A stretch of 64,000 nucleotides of DNA, from NCBI RefSeq assembly GCF_003999975.1, contig NZ_RJAC01000004.1:310001-374000 (forward strand). Reading direction: 5' to 3'. The notes under the pieces are model-generated. The model ran no database searches. It was not told the origin of the DNA and saw only the letters and a program-made list of their open reading frames with translations. The position numbers were made by a program, and so were the translations under genes. Shown here piece by piece: positions 8,920-18,898 of this stretch (position 1 is its first letter; each line of letters starts with the position of its first letter). The DNA comes from Actinoplanes solisilvae. GTDB lineage: Bacteria; Actinomycetota; Actinomycetes; Mycobacteriales; Micromonosporaceae.

Positions 8920-10955
8920 TGATCAACTACGAGCGGGACGGCGACGGCGTCGTCACCCTCACCCTCGACGACCCCGACCAGTCGGCGAACACGATGAACG
9001 CCACCTATGTGGCCGCGATGACCGCCGCGCTCGACCGCCTCGAAGCCGAGCGCGAGCAGGTCACCGGCGTGATCGTGACCAGCGCCAAGAAGACGTTCTT
9101 CGCCGGTGGCGACCTGCCCTCGATGGCCCGCGCCGAGAAGGAGGACGCGCCCGCCCTGTTCGAGCTGCTCACGACCATCAAGCGCGACTTCCGGCGGCTG
9201 GAGACGTACGGCCGCCCGGTCGTCGCCGCGATCAACGGGGCCGCGCTCGGCGGGGGCCTCGAGGTGGCGCTCGCCTGCCATCACCGGATCGCCCTCGACG
9301 CGCCGGGGACGCGGCTCGGTTTCCCCGAGGTGACCCTCGGTCTGCTGCCGGGCGCCGGCGGCGTGACCCGTACGGTGAGGATGTTGGGGTTGGCTCCGGC
9401 TCTGACGACGTGGTTGCTCACCGGCCGCCGCCTGCGGCCCGCCGACGCCCGCGACAACGGTCTGGTCGACGAGGTGGTGGATACACCGGCCGCGTTGATC
9501 GAGAGCGCTCGCGCGTGGATCGCCGCCAACCCCGACGCCGCCCAGCCCTGGGACCGCGAGGGTTACCGCATGCCCGGCGGCACTCCCGCCTCCCCCAAAC
9601 TGGCCGCGATGCTGCCCGCCTTCCCGGCCACCCTGCGACAGCAGCTCAAGGGCGCCTCGCTGCCCGCGCCCGAGAAGATCCTGGCGACCGCCGTCGAGGG
9701 CGCCCAGGTCGATTTCGAGACCGCGCTGGTCATCGAGACCCGCCACCTGATCACGCTGCTCACCTCGCAGATCGCCAAGAACATGATGGGTGCGCTCTTC
9801 TTCGACATGCGCGCGGTCAACGGCGGCCTGGCCCGCCCGGACGTCGAGGTCGCCCCGGCCCGCAAGGTGGCCGTGCTCGGCGCCGGGATGATGGGGGCGG
9901 GTATCGCGTACGCCTGCGCCCGCGCCGGCCTCGACGTGGTGGTCAAGGACGTGACCCCGCTGCTCGCGGCCCGCGCGACCCAGCAGAAGGGCGACCCGGC
10001 CGTGCTGGCCCGCATCACCACGACCGCCGACCCGCGCGACCTGGCCGGCTGCGACGTGCTGATCGAGGCCGTCTTCGAAGACCCGGCGCTGAAAAACGCC
10101 GTCTACGCGGAGGTGGCGCCCTACCTCACCGAGGACGCCCTGCTCGCGTCGAACACGTCCACCCTGCCGATCACCGGCCTCGCGAGGGGCGTCGAACGGC
10201 CGGGCGACTTCATCGGGATGCATTTCTTCTCTCCCGTCGGCAAGATGCCGCTGCTGGAGATCGTCGTCGGCGAGCAGACCGGCGACGAGGCCGTGGCCCG
10301 CGCCTTCGACCTGGGCCGGCGCATCGGCAAGACCCCGATCGTGGTCAACGACGGGCGCGGCTTCTTCACCAGCCGGGTCATCGGCAAGTTCCTCGACGAG
10401 GCGATCGGCATGCTGGCCGAGGGCGTCCCGGCGCCGTCGATCGAGCACGCGGCGCTGCAGGCCGGCTATCCGACCGGGCCTCTCGCGCTGGCCGACGAGG
10501 TCAGCCTGTCGCTCGTGCAGCGCATCCGCCGGCAGTTCGAGGCGGCCGCCGGGGACGCGTTCGTGGCCCTGCCCTCGCACGCCCTGGTCGACGCGATGGT
10601 CGGGGAACACGATCGGCCCGGCCGGGCGGCGGGCCGCGGCTTCTACACGTACGCCGAAGGCCGTCGCGGCGCTCTCTGGCCCGGCTTGGCGTCGTTCGCG
10701 ACCGATGAGGGCCGTTCGGTTCCGCTCGAAGACCTCAAGGACCGGTTCCTGTTCGCCGAGGCCATCGACGCGCGCCGCTGCCTGGACGAGGGTGTGCTGC
10801 GCACCGAGGAGGACGGCAACGTCGGCTCGATCCTCGGCATCGGCTACCCCGCGTGGACCGGCGGCGTGCTGCGCTTCGCCCGCCAGCACGCTGATTTTCA
10901 CCGCCGTGCCCGTTCGCTGGCCGCCCGCTACGGCGACCGGTTCATTCCGGCATGA
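8919..10955 (+). CDS. fadB: Fatty-acid oxidation complex alpha subunit (enoyl-CoA hydratase / 3-hydroxyacyl-CoA dehydrogenase)
   Basis: This 678-aa bifunctional enzyme hydrates enoyl-CoA and oxidises the hydroxyacyl-CoA with NAD. The N-terminal crotonase domain (to about residue 300) shows [18 protein letters not shown] and [12 protein letters not shown], the latter with the catalytic-Glu region. The NAD domain begins at about residue 320 with [15 protein letters not shown], followed by ASNTSTLPI and [16 protein letters not shown], which carries the catalytic His. The C-terminal 3HCDH domains follow. A longer in-frame reading upstream is excluded because it would overlap the thiolase. The ATG has GGAGAGG upstream, and the stop overlaps the next ATG (ATGA). 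Confidence 0.95.
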
Positions 10956-12013
10956 CAACCCTTTCCGGCGTACGGGTGGTGGAGCTGGCCGGGTTGGCGC
11001 CCGGCCCGTTCGGGTGCATGGTGCTGGCCGATCTCGGCGCTGACGTCGTGCGCGTCGACCGCCCCGGCGGGCCGTTGCTGCCGACGGGACCGCTCGACCG
11101 TGGCCGCCGCACGGTCGAACTCGATCTTAAGACCCAGGCCGGGGTGGCTGACCTGCTGCGCCTGGCCGCGAGCGCCGACGTGCTGGTCGAGGGCTACCGC
11201 CCCGGCGTCGCCGAGCGGCTCGGGTTCGGCCCGGCCGAGTGCGAGAAGATCAACCCCAGGCTCGTGTACGCCCGGATGACCGGCTGGGGCCAGGACGGAC
11301 CCCTCGCCGCACGGGCCGGGCACGACATCGACTACATCGCCGTCGCCGGAGCGCTCGAACCCCTCGGCCGCCCCGGCGAACGCCCGCACGCCCCGATCAA
11401 CCTGCTCGGTGATTTCGCCGGGGGCGGCATGCTTCTGGCCGTGGGGGTGCTCGCCGCCCTGCTCGAACGGTCCCGCTCGGGGCGTGGCCAGGTGGTCGAC
11501 GCGGCCATGGTCGACGGGTCGGCGCTGCTCATGACGTTCCTGCACGGCATGACGGCCTCGGGCCTGTGGAACGGGGAGCGGGGCGAGAACCTGCTCGACG
11601 GCGGAGCGCCGTTCTACGACACCTACCGGACCTCGGACGGCGGTTACATGGCGGTGGGGGCGCTCGAGCCGCCGTTCTTCCAGGCGCTGCTCGACGGCCT
11701 CGACGTTTCTGACGTTTCCCCGCAATACGACAAGTCGGGCTGGCCCGCCATGCGCGCCTTGCTGGCGTCACGTTTCCTCACCCGCACGCGCGACGAGTGG
11801 ACCGCGGTTTTCGCCTCCCTGGACGCTTGCGTCGCGCCCGTGCTCTCCCCGGTCGAAGCGCCAGCACACCCCCACAACCACTTCCGTCGTACGTTCGTCG
11901 ACGTGGACGGCGTCACCCAGCCCGCGCCGGCGCCGCGCTTCGGTCGTACGCCCTCACAAGAACCGCAACCACCCACGGCCGTGACCGTTCCGGAGGTCCT
12001 CGCCGGCTGGTAA
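10952..12013 (+). CDS. Alpha-methylacyl-CoA racemase (CaiB/BaiF family)
   Basis: This 353-aa protein is close to the AMACR branch of class III CoA-transferase-fold enzymes. The N-terminus has [19 protein letters not shown]. The racemase-type catalytic residues appear in AGHDIDYIA (His) and [10 protein letters not shown] (Asp), followed by [16 protein letters not shown] and [14 protein letters not shown]. These enzymes interconvert 2R- and 2S-methylacyl-CoA so that branched fatty acids can enter beta-oxidation. As the last gene of the operon (ATGA overlap with fadB), it suggests the pathway handles methyl-branched chains, which are abundant in actinobacterial lipids. Confidence 0.9.
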   Translation: MTTLSGVRVVELAGLAPGPFGCMVLADLGADVVRVDRPGGPLLPTGPLDRGRRTVELDLKTQAGVADLLRLAASADVLVEGYRPGVAERLGFGPAECEKINPRLVYARMTGWGQDGPLAARAGHDIDYIAVAGALEPLGRPGERPHAPINLLGDFAGGGMLLAVGVLAALLERSRSGRGQVVDAAMVDGSALLMTFLHGMTASGLWNGERGENLLDGGAPFYDTYRTSDGGYMAVGALEPPFFQALLDGLDVSDVSPQYDKSGWPAMRALLASRFLTRTRDEWTAVFASLDACVAPVLSPVEAPAHPHNHFRRTFVDVDGVTQPAPAPRFGRTPSQEPQPPTAVTVPEVLAGW

Positions 12014-12051
12014 ACCCTCAGGCGGGCGCTCACGCGGCCGATGTCACGGCG

Positions 12052-13098
12052 ATGAACACGATCCTGGACCCGTCCGTGCTGCGCCGGCGCCGAACCACCG
12101 AGGCGAGCGCGCTGCTGTCACGCGGGCTCGGGATGGTGGCGACCACCCTGTTCCTGTTCGGCCTGGTCGGCGCGCCGCCCGAGGCCGAGGACGCCCTGCC
12201 CGTACGGCTCTCCTGCTGGACCGGCCTGGTGCTGATGACGCTCGCGCTCGGCTTCTCGACGGTGAACCTGCGCCGCCCCGGCGGCCCGCGCTACAACCTG
12301 TTCGGCCGCCTCCAGGTCATCTTCGACACCCTCGCGATCAGCGGCATCGTGGTCGGCATCCAGGCCTACAGCGGCCGTACGGTGTGGCCCATGCTCGCCG
12401 TGCCGGTGCTGGTCTCGGCCATGCGCGGCCGGGTGCCGGGCGCCCTGATCGCGTGGGCCGCCACCAGCGGCATCCTGATCGTCGCGGCCGTCGTCTTCGG
12501 CGGCGAGGCGATGCCACCCGACGACCTCGTGCTGGCCCTGCTGGTCAACCTGTTCGTGGCCGGGCTGTGCGGCACCCAGTCGGCCGCCTACAGCCGCCAG
12601 GTCAACGAGCTCACCACCATCCGCGGCCAACTCCACCACCAGGCGACCCACGACGGCCTGACCGGCCTGCCCAACCGCAAACACCTGCGCACCCACGCCG
12701 ACGACCTGACCGGCCGCCCGATGGCCCTGCTGCTGCTCGACCTGAACGGCTTCAAAGCAGTCAACGACACCCTGGGCCACGCGGCCGGCGACGAACTCCT
12801 GCGCGTGACCGCCTCCAGGCTGCGCGCCCACCTGCGCCCCGCCGACCTGGCCGGGCGCATCGGCGGCGACGAGTTCCTGGTGCTGCTGGCCGACGCGACA
12901 CCCGCCGAGGCCGACGCACTGGCCGCCCGCCTGCGCACCGAGATCAGCCGCCCAGCCGACATCGACGGCCGGGCGGTCACCGTGGGCGTCTCGGTCGGCG
13001 TCGCCACCCGCGCCCCGAGCGAGACCAGCGGCTTCGACGCCCTGAGCCTGCTGGCCGACGCCGCCATGTACCGCGAGAAAACCACCTCGCGCCTCTGA
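12052..13098 (+). CDS. Membrane GGDEF diguanylate cyclase
   Basis: This 348-aa protein probably makes cyclic di-GMP. Residues ~25-185 hold about six hydrophobic segments, a membrane sensor of unknown ligand. The GGDEF domain follows (HDGLTGLPNRKHLR, then LLLDLNGFKAVNDTLGHAAG) with an intact active site GRIGGDEFLVLL. No obvious inhibitory RxxD precedes the active site, and there is no EAL domain. The ATG chosen is the first plausible start after the racemase stop; its ribosome site is weak. A strong hairpin lies 68 bp after the stop. Confidence 0.9.
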   Translation: MNTILDPSVLRRRRTTEASALLSRGLGMVATTLFLFGLVGAPPEAEDALPVRLSCWTGLVLMTLALGFSTVNLRRPGGPRYNLFGRLQVIFDTLAISGIVVGIQAYSGRTVWPMLAVPVLVSAMRGRVPGALIAWAATSGILIVAAVVFGGEAMPPDDLVLALLVNLFVAGLCGTQSAAYSRQVNELTTIRGQLHHQATHDGLTGLPNRKHLRTHADDLTGRPMALLLLDLNGFKAVNDTLGHAAGDELLRVTASRLRAHLRPADLAGRIGGDEFLVLLADATPAEADALAARLRTEISRPADIDGRAVTVGVSVGVATRAPSETSGFDALSLLADAAMYREKTTSRL

Positions 13099-13165
13099 TC
13101 CTCCCCGGGTCGCCTGAACGCGGACGGGGAGCGTATCAACGCTCGCCGGTCTGCGCCCCTTGATC

Positions 13166-13197
13166 GAATCCCCGCCCGGTGACCCGGGCGGGGATTC
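13166..13197 (+). terminator. Strong hairpin after the GGDEF gene
   Basis: GAATCCCCGCCCGG and its exact complement form a 14-bp perfect stem with a 4-base loop (TGAC). No T-run follows, as is common for GC-rich actinobacterial terminators. Confidence 0.7.
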
Positions 13198-13265
13198 GTC
13201 GTCTCCGCGCTATTCGCTCCGGGCGCTCACCATTTCTCCACATCGGAGGCCTAGCGTTCGGGCTC

Positions 13266-14639
13266 ATGCGGGTCACGATGATTCTTCCGGCGTTGACCGA
13301 GGCGACCAGTCCCCTGTTCCGGCCGATCAAGTATTCGCTGTTTCCACCGTTGGGGCTGGCTACCCTGGCCGCTTATCTTCGCGACGACGACGAGGTCCGG
13401 ATCCTCGACGAGCATGTGGAGAACATCGACTCGTACGTGGCGGACGACCGGCCCGACATCGTGGTGATCCAGGCCTACATCACCTCGGCCCGGCGCGCGT
13501 ACGAACTGGCCGACAGCTACCGTTCCCGCGGCGCATTCGTCGCACTCGGCGGCCTGCACGTGACCTCTCTGCCCGACGAGGCGGCCACCCACGCGGACGC
13601 GATCTTCCTCGGCCCCGGCGAGGACACCTGGCCTAGATTCCTCGACGACTTCCGCCGTGGCTCGCCGGCCGCGCGCTATGTCTCGACCGAGCGGACGCTG
13701 GCCGGCCTGCCACCGGTGCGCCGCGACCTGATCCGGCGCGAACGATACCTCGTACCGAATTCGATCGTGGTTTCCCGCGGTTGCCCGCACCACTGCGATT
13801 TCTGCTACAAGGACGCGTTCTTCGAGGGCGGCAAGAGCTTCTATACACAACTCGTCGACGACGCTTTGACCGAGATCGATCGGTTGCCCGGCCGTCATCT
13901 CTACTTCCTCGACGATCACCTGCTGGGTAATCGCCGTTTCGCGGAGGCGCTGTTCGCCGGCATGGCCGGGATGAACCGCGTCTGGCAGGCGGCCAGCACG
14001 GTCGACGCGCTCCTGGCCCCCGGCCTGCTCGAACAGGCGGTCACGGCCGGCATGCGCAGCGTCTTCGTCGGCTTCGAGACCATCAACGCGGCGAACCTGC
14101 CCGGCCAGCGCAAACGGCAGAACATCAACCGCAGCTACGACGAGGTGGCCGCGCGCGTACACGCGGCCGGCGCGATGATCAACGCCAGCTTCGTGTTCGG
14201 CATGGACGACGACACGCCCGACGTCTTCGACCGTACGGTGGATTGGGCCGTCGGGGTGGGTCTCGAAACCGTGACCTTCCACATCATGACGCCCTATCCC
14301 GGAACGGCTCTGTTCCGCCGCATGGAAGCCGCCGGCCGCATCAGCCATCGCGACTGGCACCGCTACGACACGCGCCAGGTGGTGTTCCGCCCCGTCGGCA
14401 TGACCCCGGCCGAGCTCGAGGACGGCTACTGGCGCGCGTACCGCGACTTCTACCGCTGGCCCGCGATCTGGCGCGGCGCGGCCGGCAAACCCCTCCCCGA
14501 CCGCCTGCGCCATCTCGCGTACGCGGGCGGCTGGAAGAAGTTCGAACCGCTGTGGGACGCGCTGATCCGCTCCCGCCAGGTGCTGCGCGCCCTGCCCCTG
14601 CTGGAGACGACGCTGGGACTGGCCCGCTCAGGCCGCTGA
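13266..14639 (+). CDS. B12-binding-type radical SAM protein
   Basis: This 457-aa protein has an N-terminal B12-binding-like domain (YSLFPPLGLATLAAYLRDD, ILDEHVENI) and a radical SAM core with the 4Fe-4S motif RGCPHHCDFCY (CxxxCxxC). Later segments (FVGFETINAAN, MTPYPGTALFRRME) match the BchE/HpnP-like superfamily. The B12 domain lacks a DxHxxG signature, so cobalamin binding is uncertain. The start has no good ribosome site; TAGCGT at 13252-13257 could be a -10 of a near-leaderless transcript. No partner genes reveal the substrate; the next DNA is a broken GGDEF fragment. Methylation or rearrangement of a lipid or natural product would be usual for the family. Confidence 0.88.
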   Translation: MRVTMILPALTEATSPLFRPIKYSLFPPLGLATLAAYLRDDDEVRILDEHVENIDSYVADDRPDIVVIQAYITSARRAYELADSYRSRGAFVALGGLHVTSLPDEAATHADAIFLGPGEDTWPRFLDDFRRGSPAARYVSTERTLAGLPPVRRDLIRRERYLVPNSIVVSRGCPHHCDFCYKDAFFEGGKSFYTQLVDDALTEIDRLPGRHLYFLDDHLLGNRRFAEALFAGMAGMNRVWQAASTVDALLAPGLLEQAVTAGMRSVFVGFETINAANLPGQRKRQNINRSYDEVAARVHAAGAMINASFVFGMDDDTPDVFDRTVDWAVGVGLETVTFHIMTPYPGTALFRRMEAAGRISHRDWHRYDTRQVVFRPVGMTPAELEDGYWRAYRDFYRWPAIWRGAAGKPLPDRLRHLAYAGGWKKFEPLWDALIRSRQVLRALPLLETTLGLARSGR

Positions 14640-14649
14640 CCACAGTGAG

Positions 14650-14862
14650 CGGAGCTCGCCGCCGCTGACCCGGCAGAAGGCGCACGTCACCGCCTCGGCG
14701 GGCGTGGCCGTGTACCCCGCCGACGGCGTACGCCCCGACGAGGTCTTCCAGGCCGCCGGCGACGCGCTCGGCGCGGCCAAGAAGGCGGGCCGGGACACGT
14801 ACTACATCGGCAAGGACGCCCACCCGACGAGAGGGGGCCCGGCCCGGCGCTCTACTCGCTGA
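14650..14862 (+). pseudogene. C-terminal remnant of a GGDEF domain
   Basis: A start-less open frame encodes HVTASAGVAVYPADGVRP and then AAGDALGAAKKAGRDTYYIG, the unmistakable last third of a GGDEF domain (compare SVGVAxYPxDG...AAxxALYxAKxxGR). The GGDEF active site and everything before it are absent, and no ATG/GTG with a ribosome site precedes the match. The frame ends at TGA 14860-14862, overlapping the end of the convergent DUF1963 gene by 11 bp. It looks like debris of a lost cyclase gene at a rearrangement junction. Confidence 0.7.
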
Positions 14863-15661
14863 ACCCGGTCACGGAGAACGCCCGGTCGACCCGGCCTGCG
14901 GCCAGGTCGTCGTGGCGGATGACGAAACTGCCGGAGTAGAACTCATCGTCCGCGGAGAAACGGGCGAGCGACATCCACTCCCCCGCCAGCCGGTGCTTCT
15001 CCCTCTGCACGTGGGAGTACCAGTTCGCCACCGGGACGACGATCTCGCCGGCCTGCTCGCGCCCGGCGAGGGTCTGCTCCGCGATGCTCGTGATCACCTC
15101 GTCGTCGACGTAGCCGCCGAGGTAGGCGCTGGCCAGCCCGTTCTCGAGCGGCCAGAGGTCGTACGCCAACGCCCGCAGCTCTTCGAGATGGGGAAAGCCC
15201 TCGGGCAGCTCGGCGTCGTCGTCCTCGTCCTCGTCGTCGTCCCGCGGCTCCATCCAGTCGGGCAGCTCGGCGACGAGGGTGGCGCTGAGGTCGTACCCGC
15301 CGTCGGGGGGCTGCGCGGTCGCGGTGCCGTACACGACTCGTCCGTACCCCTCGGTCAGGTGATCCTTCTCGTGGTCGAGGAAGAACAGCAGCGTGCCGTG
15401 CGGGGGAAGCTTCGAGCCGTCGACCTCGGGCAGCGCCGCACAATCGACAGAGAAGACGTACGGGAGCCGGCCGCCCTGTTCGGACGGCCAGTCCACGCCG
15501 ACCGGCAGCGGGGGCGACCCGCCGAACCGCCCGACCGGGACCCCACCGGAGCCGCCGCTCAAGCGGACCGACAACCGAAGGTGCTCGGCGAACCTGCTGA
15601 CCTCGTCGTCCGGGATGCCCGACGCGAGAGCCGCCTGACGAAACCGCCCCTGCTGATCCAT
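14852..15661 (-). CDS. DUF1963 (YwqG-like) protein
   Basis: This is a ~269-aa cytosolic protein of the DUF1963 family, whose function is unknown. Typical features are GRFGGSPPLPVGVDWP near the N-terminus, the cargo-like segment LLFFLDHEK, and an acidic stretch of D and E residues in the middle. The start chosen is the ATG before DQQGRFRQAALASG. A GTG at 15697 overlaps the stop of the upstream gene as GTGA and is a real alternative, adding 12 residues. It is probably co-transcribed with the secreted-protein gene upstream. Confidence 0.82.
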   Translation of the reverse strand: MDQQGRFRQAALASGIPDDEVSRFAEHLRLSVRLSGGSGGVPVGRFGGSPPLPVGVDWPSEQGGRLPYVFSVDCAALPEVDGSKLPPHGTLLFFLDHEKDHLTEGYGRVVYGTATAQPPDGGYDLSATLVAELPDWMEPRDDDEDEDDDAELPEGFPHLEELRALAYDLWPLENGLASAYLGGYVDDEVITSIAEQTLAGREQAGEIVVPVANWYSHVQREKHRLAGEWMSLARFSADDEFYSGSFVIRHDDLAAGRVDRAFSVTGFSE

Positions 15662-15693
15662 GGCTGAGCATGATGCCACGCGGGTGCGACAGT

Positions 15694-16185
15694 TCACCCG
15701 AACCGAAGCCGGAACACCAGAGCAGCCACGCCCCAGGCCAGCGGCGTGTGTTCCGCGGGGGCGGCCTCAACCCGCCGCACCTTCCCGCTCGACAGGTCGA
15801 GAACCGCGAGTTCGTCGCTGTCGTCGGACGAATAGGCCACGTGGCTGCCGTCGGGCGAGAGCAGCAACCCGTTCCCCGGCACCTGATACCCGTCGAACTC
15901 GAACGGCAGCAACGTGTGCCGGCCCCCGGCCACCAGATCGACGGTCCCTTCACCGGTCACCGGATTGCGCAGGCCCAGCGTCGATCCACCGACGACCACA
16001 CCCGTACGCCCCGGAGGCGCCTGCTCCACCGTCGGCGTCCACCACCAGGGCCCGTCGAGCCGGTCGGGCAAGCCGGTGGTCAACGTCGTGGCCGGTTCGG
16101 GCAGGGCCGCGCTCGCCGCCGAATACGCGACGGGCGGCACGGCGACCAGCGCGACCGCGGCCACTGTCAACCAGGCACGCTTCAC
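15694..16185 (-). CDS. Short secreted protein, possibly a truncated beta-propeller
   Basis: This 163-aa protein begins with a signal peptide (KRAWLTVAAVALVAVPPVAYSAASA). The remainder contains WD40/TolB-like blade pieces (GNGLLLSPDGSHVAYSSDD, LAVLDLSSGKVRRVE). It stops just as another blade would begin (EHTPLAWGVAALVFRLRFG), so it may be the stump of a longer propeller, although the reading frame is intact. The GTG start has GGAGG nine bases upstream. It is divergent from the DUF4132 gene with 107 bp between. Confidence 0.7.
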   Translation of the reverse strand: MKRAWLTVAAVALVAVPPVAYSAASAALPEPATTLTTGLPDRLDGPWWWTPTVEQAPPGRTGVVVGGSTLGLRNPVTGEGTVDLVAGGRHTLLPFEFDGYQVPGNGLLLSPDGSHVAYSSDDSDELAVLDLSSGKVRRVEAAPAEHTPLAWGVAALVFRLRFG

Positions 16186-16292
16186 GACTCTGGTCCTCCC
16201 GACTCTCGTCGATCAGGGAACCTAGTCGTTCGCCGGAAAAGATGTCGTACCCCTCCTGCATCATCTGGCGCACACGGAACGGGGTGGGCTTC

Positions 16293-18680
16293 ATGACCGA
16301 GGTGGTCGCGGCCGTCGACACGACGACCGAACAGCAGATCGACGCGGCCCGGGTGGTGGCCGAGCAGATCATCCGCGGCGAGGGCGGCCTGGGGCTGACC
16401 GCGCACGACGGTGAGGTGCGCCGTCGCGCCATGCTGCTCGTCCATGAACGTGTGGCAGGAGAGGACGCCTCCTACTTCGGCTACATCGGTCAGTCCCTGG
16501 TGGTCGCCGACGGCCTCGATACACCGTGGACTCGCGACGACCTGGTGTGGGCGCTGCGGCACCTGCTCTGCGAGATCCCGCTGACCACCGTCTCCGACGC
16601 GCCGTTCTGGGTGCCTGCCCTGATCGCGTCCGCGCTCGACCCGGCCGAGCTACAGGGTCTCGGAGGCCAACTGTTGGCCGCGTTCGACGGGCTCTACAAC
16701 GGTCACTACGTCGCGGGGGAGGGAACGCGCCGGCTGGCGAGGCTCTTCGGCAACAGCCTGCGCCACTTCCACCAGGGGGTGCCCGCCGACCTGGCGGCGG
16801 CCGCCAACGAAGCCCGCGGGCAGGCCCCGGGCTTGTGGGTGCTGCTCGCCGACGCCGAGGTCCAGGCGGTGTTCCGGTTCGCCTCCGACCTGACCAAACC
16901 CGCCCCGACGAAGGCCTGGCTCCGCGAGGCCGACGAGCGGCTGGCTGCCACCCCAGCGGCGAGCGAGGCCGTCGCGCTGCTGCTCGGCGGCTACCGCGGC
17001 GGAACCGGCCTGGTCCGCGACCACATCGACGCCCTGCTGCGCGGGCTGATCTGGTTGCAGTCGCGCGTCCCCGGCGACGAGTCCACCGAGTTGCTCGGCG
17101 GTGTGGCGCTCGCGGTGGCCGCCCCGGCCTGGCGGGGCGGCGCGCAACTCGTCGCGCCCAAGGCTGCGGTCGCCGTCGTAGACATCCTGGCCCAGCGCTC
17201 GGGCGACGTTCCCGTCCAGGTCCTCGCCCGGCTCAGCCAGACCGTCCGCAGCCGGTTGCTTCTGCCCCGGGTCGGCAAGGCCCTTGACCGGCTCGGCCGC
17301 GAACGCGGTTGGTCGCCCGGCGAGGCCCTCGAACTGACGGTCGACGACCACGGACTCGACCGAGACGGCCGGCGCGCCTGGCCCATGGGTTCGGCCAACG
17401 AAGCCGTCGTGGCGATCGACAACGGCCGGGCGCGGCTGCGGGCGTACGAGAACGGGGTCGTTCGGCGGGCCGTGCCGCCCGCCTGGAAAGAGGCCCTGGC
17501 TCCGGCCCGCCGTCTGGTCGCCGAGGCCAATCAGTCGCTCGGCGTCGAACGACTCCGGATCGAAGGGCTGTTCTCGCAGGAGCGGACGTGGGACTGGGGC
17601 ACGTGGAAACGGCACTACCTCGACCACCCGATCACCGGAGCCATCGCCCGTCGCCTCATCTGGCAGATCTCCCCCAACGGCGGGATCTGGACGTCCGGGC
17701 TACCCGCGCGCTCCGGTGACGGCTGGACCCTGTCCGATCTCGACGCCGCACCGAGAGACGGATGGCGGGTGCGGCTGTGGCATCCGGCGCTCGTCGGCCC
17801 GGCCGAGGTCGCCCGGTGGCGCGGCCGGATCGTCGAGGCCGAGCTGCGGCAGCCTCTCAAGCAGGCCTTCCGCGAGGTCTACCGGCTGACCCCGGCCGAG
17901 GAGCAGACAGGCACCTATTCGAACCGGTTCGCCGCGCACATCCTGCACTACCGGCAGGCGAACGCGCTGATGCGCGAGCGCGGCTGGGCCGCCAACTACC
18001 TGGGCGGCTGGAGCGACGGCTACCACGGCGAGGCGAAGAAGGAGTTCGGCGGCGGCGACTGGCAGGCCGTCTTCTTCCACGACTGGATCGAGTCGAGCAC
18101 CTGGGACCTGCCCTACTGCACAACCGACCAGGTGCGCTTCGCCCGCCGCGACGGCCGCGCCTGGACGACCACCCCGCTGGCCGAGGTGCCGCCACTGGTG
18201 CTCAGCGAGGCCATGCGCGATGTCGACCTGTTCGTCGGCGTCACCTCGATCGCCGCCGACGACGACTGGCGCGACCGCGGCGAGGACCGCTTCGCCGACT
18301 ACCGCCACCGCACCGCCTTCGCCACGCTGACCCCCGCCGGCGAGATGCGCCGCGAGACCCTGGCCCGCCTGCTCCCCCGCCTGGCCGTGGGCCCGCGGTG
18401 TGAGCTGCAAGACCGCTTCCTGCAGGTCCGGGGCAATCTGGGTATCTACCGAATCCACCTGGGCTCGGCCAACATCCTGATGGCCCCCGACGACGCCTAC
18501 CTGTGCATCGTTGCCGACCGCGCCAAGACCAAGAAGCTGACCCTGCCCTTCAACGACGACCCGGTCCTGTCCGCGATCCTCTCCAAAGCCATCATGCTGG
18601 CCGCCGACGACAAGATCACCGACCCTTCGATCACCACTCAGCTCGGGGCCGCCGACGACGTGGAACAGATCTCCAGGTAA
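16293..18680 (+). CDS. DUF4132 (MolR-like) protein
   Basis: This 795-aa cytosolic protein has a helical N-terminal half and a C-terminal DUF4132 region starting near LTVDDHGLDRDGRRAWPMGSA, then VRRAVPPAWKEAL, and WDWGTWKRHYLDHPITGAI. The family includes MolR-like proteins; its biochemical role is not established, and it is common in large actinobacterial genomes. The ATG chosen follows GGGGTGG. The frame stays open far upstream, but that extension lacks similarity and overlaps two minus-strand genes. No functional partner is apparent nearby. Confidence 0.85.
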   Translation: MTEVVAAVDTTTEQQIDAARVVAEQIIRGEGGLGLTAHDGEVRRRAMLLVHERVAGEDASYFGYIGQSLVVADGLDTPWTRDDLVWALRHLLCEIPLTTVSDAPFWVPALIASALDPAELQGLGGQLLAAFDGLYNGHYVAGEGTRRLARLFGNSLRHFHQGVPADLAAAANEARGQAPGLWVLLADAEVQAVFRFASDLTKPAPTKAWLREADERLAATPAASEAVALLLGGYRGGTGLVRDHIDALLRGLIWLQSRVPGDESTELLGGVALAVAAPAWRGGAQLVAPKAAVAVVDILAQRSGDVPVQVLARLSQTVRSRLLLPRVGKALDRLGRERGWSPGEALELTVDDHGLDRDGRRAWPMGSANEAVVAIDNGRARLRAYENGVVRRAVPPAWKEALAPARRLVAEANQSLGVERLRIEGLFSQERTWDWGTWKRHYLDHPITGAIARRLIWQISPNGGIWTSGLPARSGDGWTLSDLDAAPRDGWRVRLWHPALVGPAEVARWRGRIVEAELRQPLKQAFREVYRLTPAEEQTGTYSNRFAAHILHYRQANALMRERGWAANYLGGWSDGYHGEAKKEFGGGDWQAVFFHDWIESSTWDLPYCTTDQVRFARRDGRAWTTTPLAEVPPLVLSEAMRDVDLFVGVTSIAADDDWRDRGEDRFADYRHRTAFATLTPAGEMRRETLARLLPRLAVGPRCELQDRFLQVRGNLGIYRIHLGSANILMAPDDAYLCIVADRAKTKKLTLPFNDDPVLSAILSKAIMLAADDKITDPSITTQLGAADDVEQISR

Positions 18681-18898
18681 GGCCGCACGACGGCGTGCGT
18701 CGAACGCGTCACGACAGATAAGCAGGTATATGTTTCGATCATCATCCGGTTTACGATCACGGCGACGGCTGGAGCGGGCCCCGCCGGATCACTCACTGAT
18801 TGTCGCCGTGCGGACGCCTCCGCGACGCCTGCCGTCAAGCCTGCACTCTCATGATCACCCAGCGCACACCGGCTGGTGTTCGCAGAGGGAGGAACACT

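Noticed and set aside
15660-16292. Upstream extension of the DUF4132 gene
   Set aside because: It overlaps two minus-strand genes, one with a signal peptide and ribosome site, and reads as Arg/Pro/Ser-rich non-protein sequence.
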